The notes: generated from the sequence alone by a model not told the origin. A stretch of 64,000 nucleotides of DNA from Corynebacterium sp. p3-SID1145 (GCA_025144245.1 JALXXC010000005.1:1-64000); one strand, 5' to 3'; shown: positions 19,281-29,285, numbered from the stretch's first letter. Program-made: numbers and translations.

Positions 19281-20177
19281 ATGGGATTGTGGCCGTTTGG
19301 CAAGAAGAAAAAGCAGCAGGACGCTGAACCGGTGAGCGCGACCGACAGCCAGGACGCAGACAACGTCACCTACGAAGCGGCACCGGAGCAGGAGCCGGCC
19401 ACACCGGCTGGCACCGCTGAACCGGCTGCGGAGCCGGTCAGGGAAGCTGCTGTGGCGGACACGGAGGCGGATGCCTCTGCGGCGGCCGAGATCGGCGAGA
19501 CCGCGCCGGCGACCACCGAATCGACGTACACCGGTCCTGTGACGATCGAGCACGATGCCGTCGGCGGTGACACAGGCCCGTTCGACGGGGACAACGTGGA
19601 CATCAAGGACTTCGACTTCAGCGATTTCGCGGAAGGCATTCTCAACCTCGGTTCCATCCAACTTCCGCTGCCGAAGGGCTCCCAGGTGCAGGTGGAGATG
19701 GGGGAGCAGGGCCCGCGCATGCTTCACGTGGTCACCGAATTCGGCCGTGTCACGCCTGTCGCTTTCGCGGCGCCGAATTCCGGCGGCATGTGGGAAGAGT
19801 CGAGCGACGAGATCATCGAGGGCATGCGCGGAGAAGGCATGCCCGCCGAGTTCGAGAAGGGCCCGTGGGGCCGCGAGGTCGTGGGCCGCGGAGCCAACGG
19901 CGTCATCCGCATCGTCGGCGTCGAGGGGCCGCGTTGGCTGTACCGGGTCACTCTCGCCGCACCCCACGGCAAGGAAGACCAGCTGGCGGAACTTGCCCAT
20001 GAGATCATCGCCCGTTCCTTCATCTACCGCGGCACCGCCCCGGTGCTCGCCGGTAACTCGCTTCCGGTCGAGCTGCCCGCGCAGCTCGCAGCGCAGCTCC
20101 AGCAGGCGATGGCTCAGCAGCAACAGCAGCAGAATCAGGGCCAGGGCCAGGATCAAAACCAGAACCCGGAGAACTAA
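19281..20177 (+). CDS. DUF3710 family protein
   Basis: A 298-residue cytoplasmic protein. The basic N-terminus (MGLWPFGKKKKQQ) leads into an Ala/Glu/Pro-rich disordered stretch to about residue 95. The DUF3710 domain then contains GSIQLPLPKGSQVQVEMGEQ, the GPWGREVVG motif and GPRWLYRVTLAAP. The tail is Gln/Asn-rich with a run of about six glutamines. The family is actinobacterial and uncharacterised. GAGGGGAGC precedes the ATG. The RNA methyltransferase gene follows 41 bp downstream. Confidence 0.82.
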   Translation: MGLWPFGKKKKQQDAEPVSATDSQDADNVTYEAAPEQEPATPAGTAEPAAEPVREAAVADTEADASAAAEIGETAPATTESTYTGPVTIEHDAVGGDTGPFDGDNVDIKDFDFSDFAEGILNLGSIQLPLPKGSQVQVEMGEQGPRMLHVVTEFGRVTPVAFAAPNSGGMWEESSDEIIEGMRGEGMPAEFEKGPWGREVVGRGANGVIRIVGVEGPRWLYRVTLAAPHGKEDQLAELAHEIIARSFIYRGTAPVLAGNSLPVELPAQLAAQLQQAMAQQQQQQNQGQGQDQNQNPEN

Positions 20178-20218
20178 ACCCGACACAGACACTCAACAGG
20201 TAGGCGAATCACACAGAA

Positions 20219-21532
20219 ATGGACGAACGACCCGTGGACCCGGCCGAGCCAGCACCCGCGGCAACCCCGACGCTGAGCGTGGGGGAGGAGCTCATGCTGA
20301 CCCCGACGACGATGGCGCACGGCGGCGAGGCGATCGCCCACGCGCCGGACGGCAGGGTGGTGTTCGTCTCCGGGGCCATTCCGGGGGATACCGCCATGGT
20401 GCGCCTGACACGCGTGAAGAAGAACTGGGCGCGCGGTGAGGCGCAATCCATCGTGGCTGCTTCCCCGGACCGGGTGGACCCGGTGTGCCCGGCGGCTCAG
20501 GCCGGCGCTGGCTGCTGTGACTATTCCCATATCGACCCGGCAGCGCAGGAACGGCTGAAGCGGGAAATTCTCGTCGGACAGCTCGACAAATTCGCCCGCC
20601 CGAGTGGCGTGCTCACCGGATTCGACCTGGCCATCGACTTGGAGCAGGACACCCTCGCGCCGCTCACCGGCTGGCGCACGCGCGTCCGGCTCGGCGTCGG
20701 GGACAACGGCCGTGCCGGAATGCGGCGGGCGCGCAGCCACGAAGTCGTTTCCGACGTGCGCTGCACCCAGGTCAACCAGGAAGCGCTCGATGGCATCGTC
20801 GGCCCCGAGGCGCGTGCGTTCACCCCGGGCGCGGAGCTCGTCGTTGTGGTGGACTCGCGGGGTGAACGGCACGTCGTCGAGACGCAACGCGCACAGCGCG
20901 GCAAGCGCATCGAGCACATCGAAACGAGAATCGAGGGCGGTGCCGCCGTGACGGAGGCGGTTCCCGCGCCGGTGGACAGCGGCACCGAGGAATCGGTTTT
21001 CCGCTTCCCGCCGACGGCGTTCTGGCAGGCGCACACCACGGCACCGGCGACCTATTGCCGCTACATCGCGGATTGGGCGGGGGACACGTACACCCGCCCG
21101 GTCGGCTGGGACCTCTACGGCGGGGTCGGCCTGTTCGTGCCGGAGATCAGTGCCGCGATCGGTTCGGGCGCGCACGTGGTCAGCGTCGACTACTCTGCGG
21201 CCGCGACGCGCGACCGGCAGCCCGCGCTTGAGGGGTACGACGTGGAGGTGCGCAACAGCAAGGTCGAGACGAGCATCGACGGCCTGCCCGACCCGGGGTT
21301 GGTCGTGCTCGACCCGCCGCGCACGGGTGCGGGCGCGGACGTCGTCAAGGCTGTCGCCGGGCGGAACCCGCAGCGCGTCATCCACATCGGGTGCGATCCC
21401 GCCACTTTCGCGCGCGATCTCGCGTCCTGGGGCGAGTCCGGGTACGTCGTCGAACGCATGGCGCTTATCGACGCCTTCCCGAACACGCACCACTTCGAAG
21501 TCCTTACGAGCCTGATTCCCGCCCCCCGGTGA
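20219..21532 (+). CDS. TRAM-domain RNA (uracil-5-)-methyltransferase, TrmA/RumA family
   Basis: A 437-residue enzyme. An N-terminal TRAM RNA-binding domain ([16 protein letters not shown], then [20 protein letters not shown]) is followed by the linker and a SAM-binding Rossmann domain ([13 protein letters not shown]). The catalytic cysteine lies in [13 protein letters not shown] and the substrate loop is [14 protein letters not shown]. Only part of an Fe-S cysteine set is seen ([11 protein letters not shown]). The product is presumably m5U in tRNA or 23S rRNA; the exact site cannot be told from sequence. It ends 122 bp before dxs. Confidence 0.85.
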   Translation: MDERPVDPAEPAPAATPTLSVGEELMLTPTTMAHGGEAIAHAPDGRVVFVSGAIPGDTAMVRLTRVKKNWARGEAQSIVAASPDRVDPVCPAAQAGAGCCDYSHIDPAAQERLKREILVGQLDKFARPSGVLTGFDLAIDLEQDTLAPLTGWRTRVRLGVGDNGRAGMRRARSHEVVSDVRCTQVNQEALDGIVGPEARAFTPGAELVVVVDSRGERHVVETQRAQRGKRIEHIETRIEGGAAVTEAVPAPVDSGTEESVFRFPPTAFWQAHTTAPATYCRYIADWAGDTYTRPVGWDLYGGVGLFVPEISAAIGSGAHVVSVDYSAAATRDRQPALEGYDVEVRNSKVETSIDGLPDPGLVVLDPPRTGAGADVVKAVAGRNPQRVIHIGCDPATFARDLASWGESGYVVERMALIDAFPNTHHFEVLTSLIPAPR

Positions 21533-21654
21533 ATAATGGTTTCGGCCACCTGCGGTGTAGACTCGATCAGAACATTCGAGTCCGCCGCGCAGTGGACCGA
21601 ACCAGGCAGAACGCGCGGCGGAGAGACTTCGCCGAGAAGGAGCCAAGACGAACA

Positions 21655-23589
21655 GTGAGTAGGCTTGACCACCTCGACCTTCCCGCTGACCTGAAGAGCA
21701 TGTCCGCGGACGAGCTTGACGGGCTCGCGCGCGAAATCCGCGAATTCCTCATCCAGAAAGTCTCGGCCACTGGCGGACACCTCGGCCCGAATTTGGGTGT
21801 CGTGGAGTTGAGTATCGCGCTGCACGCGGTTTTCGACTCGCCGGACGAGCCCATCATCTTCGACACATCCCACCAGTCGTACGTGCACAAGATCCTCACC
21901 GGGCGTGCCGACCAATTCGACACCCTCCGCAAGAAGGGAGGCCTGTCCGGTTACACGAGCCGCACCGAGTCGGAGCACGATTGGACGGAATCCTCCCACG
22001 CATCCGCCGCGCTTTCGTACGCCGACGGTTTGTCAAAGGCGAAGGTGCTTCACGGCAACGGCGACCAGAACGTGGTTGCCGTGGTCGGCGATGGCGCGCT
22101 GACCGGAGGCATGTGCTGGGAAGCACTGAACAATATCGCTGAAAGCGACCGAAACGTGGTCGTCGTGGTCAACGACAACGGCCGCTCCTACTCGCCGACA
22201 ATCGGTGGTTTCGCGCGGAACCTGGACGAGCTGCGCTCCCAGATAGCGCAGATCCGGATTCAACCGGGCTACGACGAAGTCATGGAGCAGGGCAAGCGCA
22301 CACTCAAGTCCATGGGTTGGGTCGGGGAGCGGGCCTTCGGCGCGCTACAGGCTGTCAAGGAGGGCATCCGCCACCAGGTGGTGCCCACACAGATGTTCCA
22401 GGACCTTGGCATGAAATATGTCGGACCGATCGAGGGCCACGACATCGGCTCCCTGATGACGGCTCTGGCGTACGCGAAACAGTACAGCGGCCCGCTGATC
22501 ATTCACGTGGCCACGGAAAAGGGGCACGGCTTCGCGCCGGCCGTCAACAACGTAGCCGACCAGATGCACTCCACCGGCGTCATCGACCCGGTCACGGGTG
22601 AGGCACTCGGGGAGGCCGGACCGGGGTGGACGTCGGTGTTCTCCGAGGAGCTTCTGCGCGCCGCCCACGAGCGCGAGGACATTGTCGCTTTGACTGCCGC
22701 CATGGCGGGCCCGACGGGGCTCACCCCGTTCGCGGAGAAGTTCCCGTCGCGTTTCTTCGATGTCGGAATCGCGGAGCAGCACGCCGTGACCTCCGCTGCC
22801 GGCATGGCGCTCGGCGGGCTGCACCCGGTTGTGGCCGTGTACTCGACCTTCCTCAACCGCGCCTTCGACCAGCTGCTCATGGATGTCGGCCTGATCAAGC
22901 AGCCGGTGACGCTGGTGCTGGACCGCGCCGGCATCACCGGCAGCGACGGCGCCAGCCACAACGGTGTGTGGGATATGGCGATCACGTCTATCGTGCCGGG
23001 GATCCGGGTCGCCGCGCCGCGCGATGCGGACCGCCTGCGCGAGGAATTCCGGGAAGCGATCGCCATCGAGGACGGCCCAACAGTGGTGCGGTTCCCAAAG
23101 GGCGACGTCGGCCCAGCCATTGACACTGTGCGGCGGACACCCGGGGGTTGCGATATTCTCGTCGAGCCTGAGGCTGCCCCCGCTTCCGACGGCGATGCGG
23201 ACAGCGGGGATAATCCGGCAAAGGTGCTGGTGGTCGCAATCGGCGAGTTCGCCGAGAATGCTGTCGAGGTAGCCGGCCAGCTCAATAGCGAGGGCCAGCG
23301 CATCACCGTGGTGGATCCGCGGTGGATCGTCCCGGTCAACCCGGAACTGGTGGAGATGGCCGCTGAGGCCGACATGGTGGTCGTCTACGAGGACGGAGTT
23401 GTCCGTGGCGGCATCGGTTCCGCGATCGGCGAGGTACTCAGCGCCGCCGAGGTGGATACCCCGCTGCGCCACCTGGCGTTCCCGGATGTGTACCCGAAGC
23501 ACGCCTCCCGATCCCAGCTCATTGCCGACGTGGGACTTGACGCTGAATCAGCCCGTGTATCGGTCGAGGAGTGGATCGGCAACCTCTAA
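21655..23589 (+). CDS. dxs: 1-deoxy-D-xylulose-5-phosphate synthase
   Basis: A 644-residue thiamine-diphosphate transketolase that condenses pyruvate and glyceraldehyde-3-phosphate, the first step of the MEP isoprenoid pathway. Features include the N-terminal [14 protein letters not shown] and the ThDP/Mg motif [18 protein letters not shown]. The catalytic Glu segment of the Pyr domain is [13 protein letters not shown], and [15 protein letters not shown] carries substrate contacts. The open frame extends to 21391, but that part overlaps the preceding methyltransferase. GTG 21655 ([10 protein letters not shown]) has GAGAAGGAG upstream. Confidence 0.95.
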   Translation: MSRLDHLDLPADLKSMSADELDGLAREIREFLIQKVSATGGHLGPNLGVVELSIALHAVFDSPDEPIIFDTSHQSYVHKILTGRADQFDTLRKKGGLSGYTSRTESEHDWTESSHASAALSYADGLSKAKVLHGNGDQNVVAVVGDGALTGGMCWEALNNIAESDRNVVVVVNDNGRSYSPTIGGFARNLDELRSQIAQIRIQPGYDEVMEQGKRTLKSMGWVGERAFGALQAVKEGIRHQVVPTQMFQDLGMKYVGPIEGHDIGSLMTALAYAKQYSGPLIIHVATEKGHGFAPAVNNVADQMHSTGVIDPVTGEALGEAGPGWTSVFSEELLRAAHEREDIVALTAAMAGPTGLTPFAEKFPSRFFDVGIAEQHAVTSAAGMALGGLHPVVAVYSTFLNRAFDQLLMDVGLIKQPVTLVLDRAGITGSDGASHNGVWDMAITSIVPGIRVAAPRDADRLREEFREAIAIEDGPTVVRFPKGDVGPAIDTVRRTPGGCDILVEPEAAPASDGDADSGDNPAKVLVVAIGEFAENAVEVAGQLNSEGQRITVVDPRWIVPVNPELVEMAAEADMVVVYEDGVVRGGIGSAIGEVLSAAEVDTPLRHLAFPDVYPKHASRSQLIADVGLDAESARVSVEEWIGNL

Positions 23590-23639
23590 ACGGGGAAGTC
23601 ACCGACGACGACACCCTGTGCCCGGCGTGAGCGGGCGCT

Positions 23640-24842
23640 CTAGGTCTCCAGCAGCCCGAATAGTGGGGCGACTTCGGCGATCTGCCATTCGCGCGCGCCA
23701 AGTCCCCGCAGCAGGACAGCGGCACGGTGGGCATCCCAGGGGCCCGGTGTGTGCGTCGCCGTCCACACAGCCTGGCGCAGCGTCGCCGGAGTGATCAGCA
23801 CCTCGGGCTGAATAGACAGCTCGGCAGCGGAATACATCACGGCGGAGCGCATTGCCTGGAGCGCCTCCCAGGACTCGGGGTGGTGGCGCTGCCACGCGGA
23901 CTTCCCGGGGGCGGTGGCCGCGTCGTCGGAACGGCGCGATTTATCGGGGTAGCCCGCAGGATCAGAGTCGTACACGGACTGCAGCACGGAGAACCATGCT
24001 TTCACAGCGCCCCGTCGGCGGCGCGGAAATCCGTGCACCGCACCGAGCTGCTGCGGTGTGCGGGGCAGCTCCTTCGCCAGAGCCAGCACTGTCTTATTCG
24101 GCATGATCATCGAGGGCGAGATGTCGCGGCGGCGCGCTTGGGTGTCGCGTTCCTCCCACACGGCGCGAGCCACGGCCAAGGAGGTGGGCGTTTTCAGCTG
24201 CGACAGCCCCTTCAAGTCACGCCACGTTTTTCGCACCGGTTCCCACTCGGCGTATTCAGCGACGATGAAGGCGAATTCTTCGTCGGCAATGTCCAGCTTG
24301 CCTTCGGAAGCGAGCAGTTCCGCTTGGGCTTCGGCGAGCTCGTTGAGGTAGATGACGTCCTCCGCGGCGTAGTCGAGCCACTCGTCCGGTAGAGGAACTT
24401 CGGACCAGTTTTCGCGCCCGTGGCCTTTTTCCAGCACGACACCGCAGAACTCCTCGACCATGGCGGCGAGGTTGGGCTTGTCGAAGCCGGCGATGCGGCC
24501 GGCCAGGGCGGTATCGAAGAGCATGCCGGGATACAACCCCAGCTCCGCGAGGCTGGGAAGATCCTCCGGTGCGGCGTGGACGATCCAGTCGCCGCCGTTG
24601 AGCACAGGGCCGAGAATCCCGGGGAAAGCGTCGCGGTGTCCCTCGGGGGCGAGCAGGAACGTCCCGGCACCGCGGCGGAAGACCTGTACCAGGAAAGCGC
24701 GGTCGTCGTAGCGGTACGCGGAGGCGCGCTCGGTGTCGATGGCGAAGGGCCCGCGGCCGTGGGCCAGCGCCTCGGCCGCGCGCCGGTAATCCGCAGGGGT
24801 GGACGCTAGGGTGTACCTACCGCGGTCAGGGGATTGCGGCAT
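23640..24842 (-). CDS. rnd: Ribonuclease D family 3'-5' exonuclease with HRDC domain
   Basis: A 400-residue DEDDy exonuclease for stable-RNA processing or turnover. Exo I is FAIDTERASAYRYDDRAFLV, Exo II includes the IVHAAPEDLPSLAELGLYPG region, and Exo III is YAAEDVIYLNEL with the catalytic Tyr and Asp. An HRDC nucleic-acid-binding domain follows at about 205-290 (RRDISPSMIMPNKTVLALAK). The C-terminal about 90 residues are specific to actinobacteria. Its start is 3 bp downstream of the DUF3000 stop, so the two are co-transcribed. Confidence 0.9.
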   Translation of the reverse strand: MPQSPDRGRYTLASTPADYRRAAEALAHGRGPFAIDTERASAYRYDDRAFLVQVFRRGAGTFLLAPEGHRDAFPGILGPVLNGGDWIVHAAPEDLPSLAELGLYPGMLFDTALAGRIAGFDKPNLAAMVEEFCGVVLEKGHGRENWSEVPLPDEWLDYAAEDVIYLNELAEAQAELLASEGKLDIADEEFAFIVAEYAEWEPVRKTWRDLKGLSQLKTPTSLAVARAVWEERDTQARRRDISPSMIMPNKTVLALAKELPRTPQQLGAVHGFPRRRRGAVKAWFSVLQSVYDSDPAGYPDKSRRSDDAATAPGKSAWQRHHPESWEALQAMRSAVMYSAAELSIQPEVLITPATLRQAVWTATHTPGPWDAHRAAVLLRGLGAREWQIAEVAPLFGLLET

Positions 24843-24845
24843 CAG

Positions 24846-25505
24846 CTAGCGGCGGCCGTCGATGCCGGCAACGCCTTCGGGCGGCAGGCCCGCGACATGC
24901 GCCAGGACCTTCGAGAAGGCCTCGACGTGGTGGGACAAATCGGTTCCGGTTGCGGTCCAGGAAGCGCGCATTTCGATCTGGTAGGCGCGCGGCGGGCCCC
25001 CGATCTCGCCGAAGCGGACAGAGGAGGTCGAAGTGACCGTGCCGCCAAGGTTAGTGTAGTCGGCGCCGGACTCGGCGAGGGATTCACCCAGCCACTGCCA
25101 CGCCACATCGGGCAGCAGGGGATCGGAAGCGACAGCGTCGTCCATGTCCGCCTGAATGTAGGCGACCAAACGCATCGAGCCTTCCCACGACTCCTCGGAA
25201 GAGGGGGAGTAGAGGAGGATCAGCCGCCCGAAGGCGTCGCCTTGTGAGTCGGTGGGGATGGGGGCATCGTCGTCAAGCTCTTGCACCTCGAGCCCCACGG
25301 CGTGGCTGAACGGTGCGGGACGCTGCGGTGGGCGGATGGTGCCCAAGCTGATCTCCGGCCGCAATCGCGCGCGGTGCATGGATTCCACTGCCTCGTTGAA
25401 CTCGGCAGGGATGGTCGCGGACTCCCCGTGCGGCGCGTCTGCTGGCGCGTTCGCGGATGCTGGGGAGGGGGCGGCGGAGAGCTGCGGATGGTCCGAATGT
25501 GTCAC
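24846..25505 (-). CDS. DUF3000 family protein
   Basis: About 219 residues. The first 40 are Ala/Pro-rich; the DUF3000 domain then contains EFNEAVESMHRARLRPEISL, the IRPPQRPAPFSHAVGLEV segment and DVAWQWLGESLAESGADY. No membrane segment or catalytic motif is seen, and the function is unknown. GTG 25503-25505 (MTHSDHPQL) is the more likely start; a TTG three codons upstream is also possible. It is divergent from chdC and is the first gene of a pair with rnd. Confidence 0.82.
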   Translation of the reverse strand: MTHSDHPQLSAAPSPASANAPADAPHGESATIPAEFNEAVESMHRARLRPEISLGTIRPPQRPAPFSHAVGLEVQELDDDAPIPTDSQGDAFGRLILLYSPSSEESWEGSMRLVAYIQADMDDAVASDPLLPDVAWQWLGESLAESGADYTNLGGTVTSTSSVRFGEIGGPPRAYQIEMRASWTATGTDLSHHVEAFSKVLAHVAGLPPEGVAGIDGRR

Positions 25506-25636
25506 GCGTTCCAAGCTATCCAGAGCCTGTGCCCATTCTGTGGAGGCGCGCCGTTGTCTGCGCGAGCGTGCGGGGTAGGATCGGTCTATAGAACTTTTGT
25601 TGGACCTCCCTACGCGGGAAGAAAGGATTCGCCACC

Positions 25637-26338
25637 ATGGCCCAGCCGGACATTGAACAGCTCAACAACACACAGCGCTACGCGCAGTGGGCAACGTTCC
25701 GCGCAATTCCGGGCGCGCTCGGAAACGACCGCGCGGAGATCATCGCTGAGCTGAAGGCGTTTTTCGCGCGCCTCGAGGAGGAGGGAAAGGTCGTCGTCCG
25801 CGGGATCTACGACATCTCCGGCATCCGCGCGGAAGCTGACGTGATGATCTGGTGGCACGCGGAGGAATTCTCGGACATCCAGAAGGCGTACAACGATTTT
25901 CGCCGCGACACCGTGCTTGGCCAGAGCCTCGAGGTCTTTTGGATCGGCGTGGGCCTGCACCGCCCGGCGGAGTTCAACCGCGGCCACCTGCCGGCGTTCA
26001 TCATGGGCGAGGAGCCGCAGGACTGGATCACCGTGTACCCGTTCACCCGTTCCTACGACTGGTACATCATGGACGCGGACAAGCGCCGCCAGCTGCTCAT
26101 TGAGCACGGACAGGCGGCGGCGGAGTACAAGGACGTGCGCGCGAACACGATGTCGGCGTTCTCCCTCGGCGACTATGAGTGGATGCTGGCGTTCGAGGCA
26201 CCGACGCTCGCCCGCATCTCGGACCTGATGCACAAGATGCGCTACACGGAGGCCCGCCTGCACGTGCGCGAGGAGCTGCCGTTCTTCTCCGGCCGCCGCG
26301 TCGCGGACATCGCGGAACTCGTTGAGGCCCTGCCGTAG
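25637..26338 (+). CDS. chdC: Coproheme decarboxylase ChdC (HemQ)
   Basis: A 233-residue chlorite-dismutase-fold enzyme that performs the last step of the Gram-positive, coproporphyrin-dependent haem pathway: two oxidative decarboxylations of coproheme to haem b. The conserved YPFTRSYDWYIM block carries the catalytic Tyr. It is followed by LIEHGQAAAEYKDVRANTMS with the expected proximal-His region, and then FEAPTLARISDLMHKMRYTE. Length is typical. AAAGGATT lies upstream of ATG 25637. A terminator hairpin follows. Confidence 0.94.
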   Translation: MAQPDIEQLNNTQRYAQWATFRAIPGALGNDRAEIIAELKAFFARLEEEGKVVVRGIYDISGIRAEADVMIWWHAEEFSDIQKAYNDFRRDTVLGQSLEVFWIGVGLHRPAEFNRGHLPAFIMGEEPQDWITVYPFTRSYDWYIMDADKRRQLLIEHGQAAAEYKDVRANTMSAFSLGDYEWMLAFEAPTLARISDLMHKMRYTEARLHVREELPFFSGRRVADIAELVEALP

Positions 26339-26361
26339 AAGGCCATTTTCGCTTATCGACG

Positions 26362-26402
26362 GGCGCCTGCCCACGCTTTACCGCGTGGACAGGCGCCTTT
26401 CA
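26362..26402. terminator. Intrinsic terminator after chdC
   Basis: Arms GGCGCCTG and CAGGCGCC with inner arms CCACGC/GCGTGG form a long GC-rich hairpin followed by CTTTCATCTTTC. It lies between the convergent chdC and msrB genes and could serve both. One copy of the dispersed 12-mer abuts its left side. Confidence 0.7.
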
Positions 26403-26446
26403 TCTTTCATGTTGCTGAGTGGGCAGTGCGTAACCGGGCCGCGCTG

Positions 26447-26866
26447 CTACTGGACCGGCTTTTCCTCCAGCGTCATGGAGATGGAGTTGATGCAGTAGCG
26501 CAGATCTGTCGGGGTGTCGTAGCCCTCCCCGGCGAAAACGTGCCCTAGGTGGGAGTGGCAGTTCGCGCAGAGCACTTCGGTGCGCACCATACCGAGCGAG
26601 CGGTCTTCGCGCTCGATGATCTTGTCGCCGGCGAGCGGGGAGAAGAAAGACGGCCAGCCGCAGTGTGACTGGAATTTCTCGGTGGAGCGGAACAGCTCTT
26701 CGCCGCAGGCGCGGCAGCGGTACACACCTTCGGTGGTGGTGTCGGTGTATTCGCCGACTCCAGGCGGTTCAGTGCCGGCCTCGCGGAGCACGTGGTACTC
26801 CTCGGGGTTCAGGCGCTCACGCCACTGCGTTTCAGTCCAGTCGCTGTAGTTCGTGTTTTCCAGCAT
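26447..26866 (-). CDS. msrB: Peptide-methionine (R)-S-oxide reductase MsrB
   Basis: A 139-residue zinc-type enzyme that repairs methionine-R-sulfoxide in proteins. Two CxxC pairs (CRACG and CANCH) bind the structural zinc. The catalytic cysteine lies in LRYCINSISM, and the conserved SHCGWPSFFSPL block supplies the likely resolving cysteine. ATG 26864-26866 has AAAGGA upstream. Its start lies inside the 3' end of the AftC gene (35-bp overlap on the same strand), suggesting coupled translation. Confidence 0.95.
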   Translation of the reverse strand: MLENTNYSDWTETQWRERLNPEEYHVLREAGTEPPGVGEYTDTTTEGVYRCRACGEELFRSTEKFQSHCGWPSFFSPLAGDKIIEREDRSLGMVRTEVLCANCHSHLGHVFAGEGYDTPTDLRYCINSISMTLEEKPVQ

Positions 26867-28124
26867 CGTGGTGCGTCCTTTCGGTTCGGTTCAACACGGT
26901 GATCGGGGTGCTGACAGCCACTGCCCACGCCGCCGCTGCGAGGATGAAGATGCCCCAGCCGGCAGTGGGGAGGAACGTGTCCATCCAGCGGCCGAGTACC
27001 CAGTGGCCCTCCACTACCCATGACAGCGGTGACAGGCACAGGATTATTCCCGCCCACGCCGCAGGCGAACGGAAGACACTGAGACGGCTTCCGAGGGTGA
27101 AGACGGCGGGAAAGAGCATCATTGAGTAGTATGCCTGCCCCAGGGAGGACAGCAGGCACACCCCGGCGAGCAGCACCGCGGCGGTCGTGGCAGCCCAGAC
27201 CCAGGGCGCGGAATAGCGGAAGCGGGCCAGGAAGACCACGGCGGCGAGAACGGCCGCGGCGAAGAAGATGAAAAGCAGCGCGTGCAGCCAACCTGGCATG
27301 CCGAAGTAGGCCGCCGCGCCGGCCAGCGAGGAGTTCGCGTAATCGCGGGTCTGCCTCAGGTACGGCGCGACGATGTCGATGTAGCCCCGCGCACCCGGGG
27401 TCAGCGGCCACGCGACAGCGTTTAACACCACCGGCACAGCGATTCCGCCGGCGACCGCGCGCCAGTCCAAGCGCAGAAGGGGCAGCAGCAGCACGGGGGC
27501 GAACATGGGCTTGATCAGGATGCACAAGCCCAGCACAATTCCAGCGGCCCAGGATAGACCCGGGCGCTCGGCGAGGAACCAAGCGAGGAAAGCCGTCAGC
27601 CCCAGGAACAATATGCCGTTGATGTTGGAGAACCCGAGCGTGTTGGTCACTGCCTCAGTGAGGAAGGCCAGCGCCACGGCTCCCGGGAAGACCGGGGAGG
27701 ACAGGCTGCCACCCGCGAGACGGGTCAGCCACGCCAGTGCACCGATGATGCACGCGGCGTTGACGATAATGAACAGCGCACGGACGGCATCCATGTTCTC
27801 GACAAACCCGAGCGGGGACAGCAGCAGTGTCGCCCCCGGGTTGTAGAGGTAGTGCGGGTCGACGTGGTGGTAGAGCTCGTTGTATACCGGCTCGCGCAGC
27901 ACGAAACGGCGCGCGGCCGACCACACAGTGGTGAAATCGTCGGTCACAGTCCCCGGCAGCGCCACCGCGAAAACACGGTGTATGACGAGCAGAACCGCCA
28001 GCGGCCGCAAGAAAGCGCTCGCTGCGGCCGTCCATGCCGAATGCCGGAACTCCCCAGTCTCTTCCGGGGCGGGGGCAGTCCAGGCGGAGCGGAGCACGTT
28101 CGTGCGGGGTGTCCTGGTAGTCAC
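26832..28124 (-). CDS. aftC: GT87-family arabinofuranosyltransferase AftC-like
   Basis: A 430-residue polytopic GT-C glycosyltransferase with about ten membrane helices. The acidic motif in the first external loop (GTVTDDFTTVWSAARRF) holds the presumed catalytic Asp pair. AftC adds alpha-1,3 arabinofuranosyl branches to arabinogalactan in corynebacteria and mycobacteria, using decaprenyl-phosphoarabinose. Identification is by family and by context: reductase, AftC, MsrB, ChdC in that order as in C. glutamicum. GTG 28122-28124 (MTTRTPRTNV) is chosen because earlier codons overlap the upstream gene. Confidence 0.8.
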   Translation of the reverse strand: MTTRTPRTNVLRSAWTAPAPEETGEFRHSAWTAAASAFLRPLAVLLVIHRVFAVALPGTVTDDFTTVWSAARRFVLREPVYNELYHHVDPHYLYNPGATLLLSPLGFVENMDAVRALFIIVNAACIIGALAWLTRLAGGSLSSPVFPGAVALAFLTEAVTNTLGFSNINGILFLGLTAFLAWFLAERPGLSWAAGIVLGLCILIKPMFAPVLLLPLLRLDWRAVAGGIAVPVVLNAVAWPLTPGARGYIDIVAPYLRQTRDYANSSLAGAAAYFGMPGWLHALLFIFFAAAVLAAVVFLARFRYSAPWVWAATTAAVLLAGVCLLSSLGQAYYSMMLFPAVFTLGSRLSVFRSPAAWAGIILCLSPLSWVVEGHWVLGRWMDTFLPTAGWGIFILAAAAWAVAVSTPITVLNRTERTHHDAGKHELQRLD

Positions 28125-28149
28125 AACCCCCAAAGCTACTAAACGCCAG

Positions 28150-28827
28150 CTAGTTTCCCGCTCCCACCCGCCGGTAGCGGGCGAAGATGTGGGAGCCGGC
28201 GGAGTGGACGTCCTCCAGCTCCAGTTCCACGTCGATGTCGCCGGGCAGACCGGAGGGCTCGCCGTTGACGAAGGGGGCGGAGGTGAGGTGGAGGACATCG
28301 ATAAGCGATTCCTCGAACATCGCCGCGTACAGTGACGGGCCTCCCTCACACACGATGCGGCCCAAACCCCTTCCGCGGAGCGTATCGACGATCTCCCGCG
28401 CGCTGCCTGAACCCGTACCGACGAGTTCTGCGCCCGCCCGGGTGAGCTCCTCGCGGCGCGGGGCGAGCCCGGCGTCGGTGAGCGAGGAATCCGGGGTGAG
28501 AATCAACGGGGATGTGCCGCGGAAGAGCTTCGCGGAGGTGTCGAAGTCCAGGGAGCGAGACACGACCGCCAGGGGAATGTCCGCCGGGCCGTAGTCCTCG
28601 GCTTTGACCGTGCCGGAACCAACGAGGACGACATCCGCCCACTCGCGCAGCGCGAGCATGACTTCTTTGTCAGCGTCGTTGCCCAGCGCCCCGGATGTGC
28701 CGGACGCGGTGAACGATCCGAACGCCGTGCTGATCGCTACCGCGCGGACCTCCTGGGTCGCCGTCGACGGCCCGATGATCTCCGCGTGCGTCTTCGGTGA
28801 TGCTTCAGATGAATCGGATGCTGCCAT
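28150..28827 (-). CDS. Pyrimidine reductase-family protein (RibD C-terminal domain)
   Basis: A 225-residue NADPH-binding protein of the RibD-C/dihydrofolate-reductase superfamily. The N-terminal strand-turn AVAISTAFGSFTASGTSGAL is followed by the DVVLVGSGTVKAEDYGP signature and the cofactor motif RIVCEGGPSLYAAMFEES. It lacks the deaminase half of RibD, so a role in riboflavin synthesis is possible but unproven. It is the most upstream gene before aftC and msrB, 25 bp from aftC. Confidence 0.78.
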   Translation of the reverse strand: MAASDSSEASPKTHAEIIGPSTATQEVRAVAISTAFGSFTASGTSGALGNDADKEVMLALREWADVVLVGSGTVKAEDYGPADIPLAVVSRSLDFDTSAKLFRGTSPLILTPDSSLTDAGLAPRREELTRAGAELVGTGSGSAREIVDTLRGRGLGRIVCEGGPSLYAAMFEESLIDVLHLTSAPFVNGEPSGLPGDIDVELELEDVHSAGSHIFARYRRVGAGN

Positions 28828-28840
28828 GGCAAAAGGATAA

Positions 28841-28876
28841 CCCCACCGGCCGAAACAGTGATTTCAGCTGGTGGGG
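28841..28876 (-). terminator. Terminator of the six-tRNA cluster
   Basis: CCCCACCGGC and GCTGGTGGGG form a 10-bp stem with one G-U pair just after the last tRNA-Gly. On the - strand it is followed by TTATCCTTTTG. Confidence 0.7.
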
Positions 28877-28881
28877 TGGTG

Positions 28882-28957
28882 TGGAGCGGATGACGAGACT
28901 CGAACTCGCGACCCTCACCTTGGCAAGGTGATGCGCTACCAACTGCGCTACATCCGC
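28882..28957 (-). tRNA. tRNA-Gly(GCC)
   Basis: A 76-nt cloverleaf with encoded CCA and anticodon GCC in the loop TTGCCAA. The acceptor stem is GCGGATG/CATCCGC. The sequence is identical to the copies at 29191-29266 and 29380-29455. Confidence 0.97.
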
Positions 28958-28975
28958 AAAGAGCGTGTGCTCTTG

Positions 28976-29047
28976 TGCGCGATACTGGGATTGAACCAGT
29001 GACCCCTACCGTGTCGAGGTAGTGCTCTACCGCTGAGCTAATCGCGC
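28976..29047 (-). tRNA. tRNA-Val(GAC)
   Basis: A 72-nt cloverleaf without encoded CCA. The acceptor stem is GCGCGAT/ATCGCGC, the anticodon loop TCGACAC gives GAC, and the discriminator is A. It is identical to the copy at 29286-29357. Confidence 0.96.
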
Positions 29048-29076
29048 TTGATATTCAGATGATACTCAAATGAATA

Positions 29077-29150
29077 TGGAGGTGGAAACGGGAATCGAAC
29101 CCGTGTACAAGGTTTTGCAGACCTTTGCCTCACCACTCGGCCATTCCACC
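29077..29150 (-). tRNA. tRNA-Cys(GCA)
   Basis: A 74-nt cloverleaf with encoded CCA. The acceptor stem is GGTGGAA/TTCCACC with the U discriminator expected for cysteine tRNA. The anticodon is GCA. Confidence 0.96.
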
Positions 29151-29190
29151 GTGGGCGATTTCCGCCTCTTTCACAGTACCAAGAGGTACG

Positions 29191-29266
29191 TGGAGCGGAT
29201 GACGAGACTCGAACTCGCGACCCTCACCTTGGCAAGGTGATGCGCTACCAACTGCGCTACATCCGC
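29191..29266 (-). tRNA. tRNA-Gly(GCC), second copy
   Basis: Identical in sequence to the tRNA-Gly at 28882-28957, with anticodon GCC and encoded CCA. It is part of a duplicated Val-Gly unit. Confidence 0.97.
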
Positions 29267-29285
29267 ATCGGGGCTTTCGCCCTTG

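Noticed and set aside
20174..21646. 490-codon open frame on the - strand opposite the RNA methyltransferase
   Set aside because: It is Arg/Ala-rich without motifs; the + strand protein has TRAM, SAM and catalytic Cys motifs.
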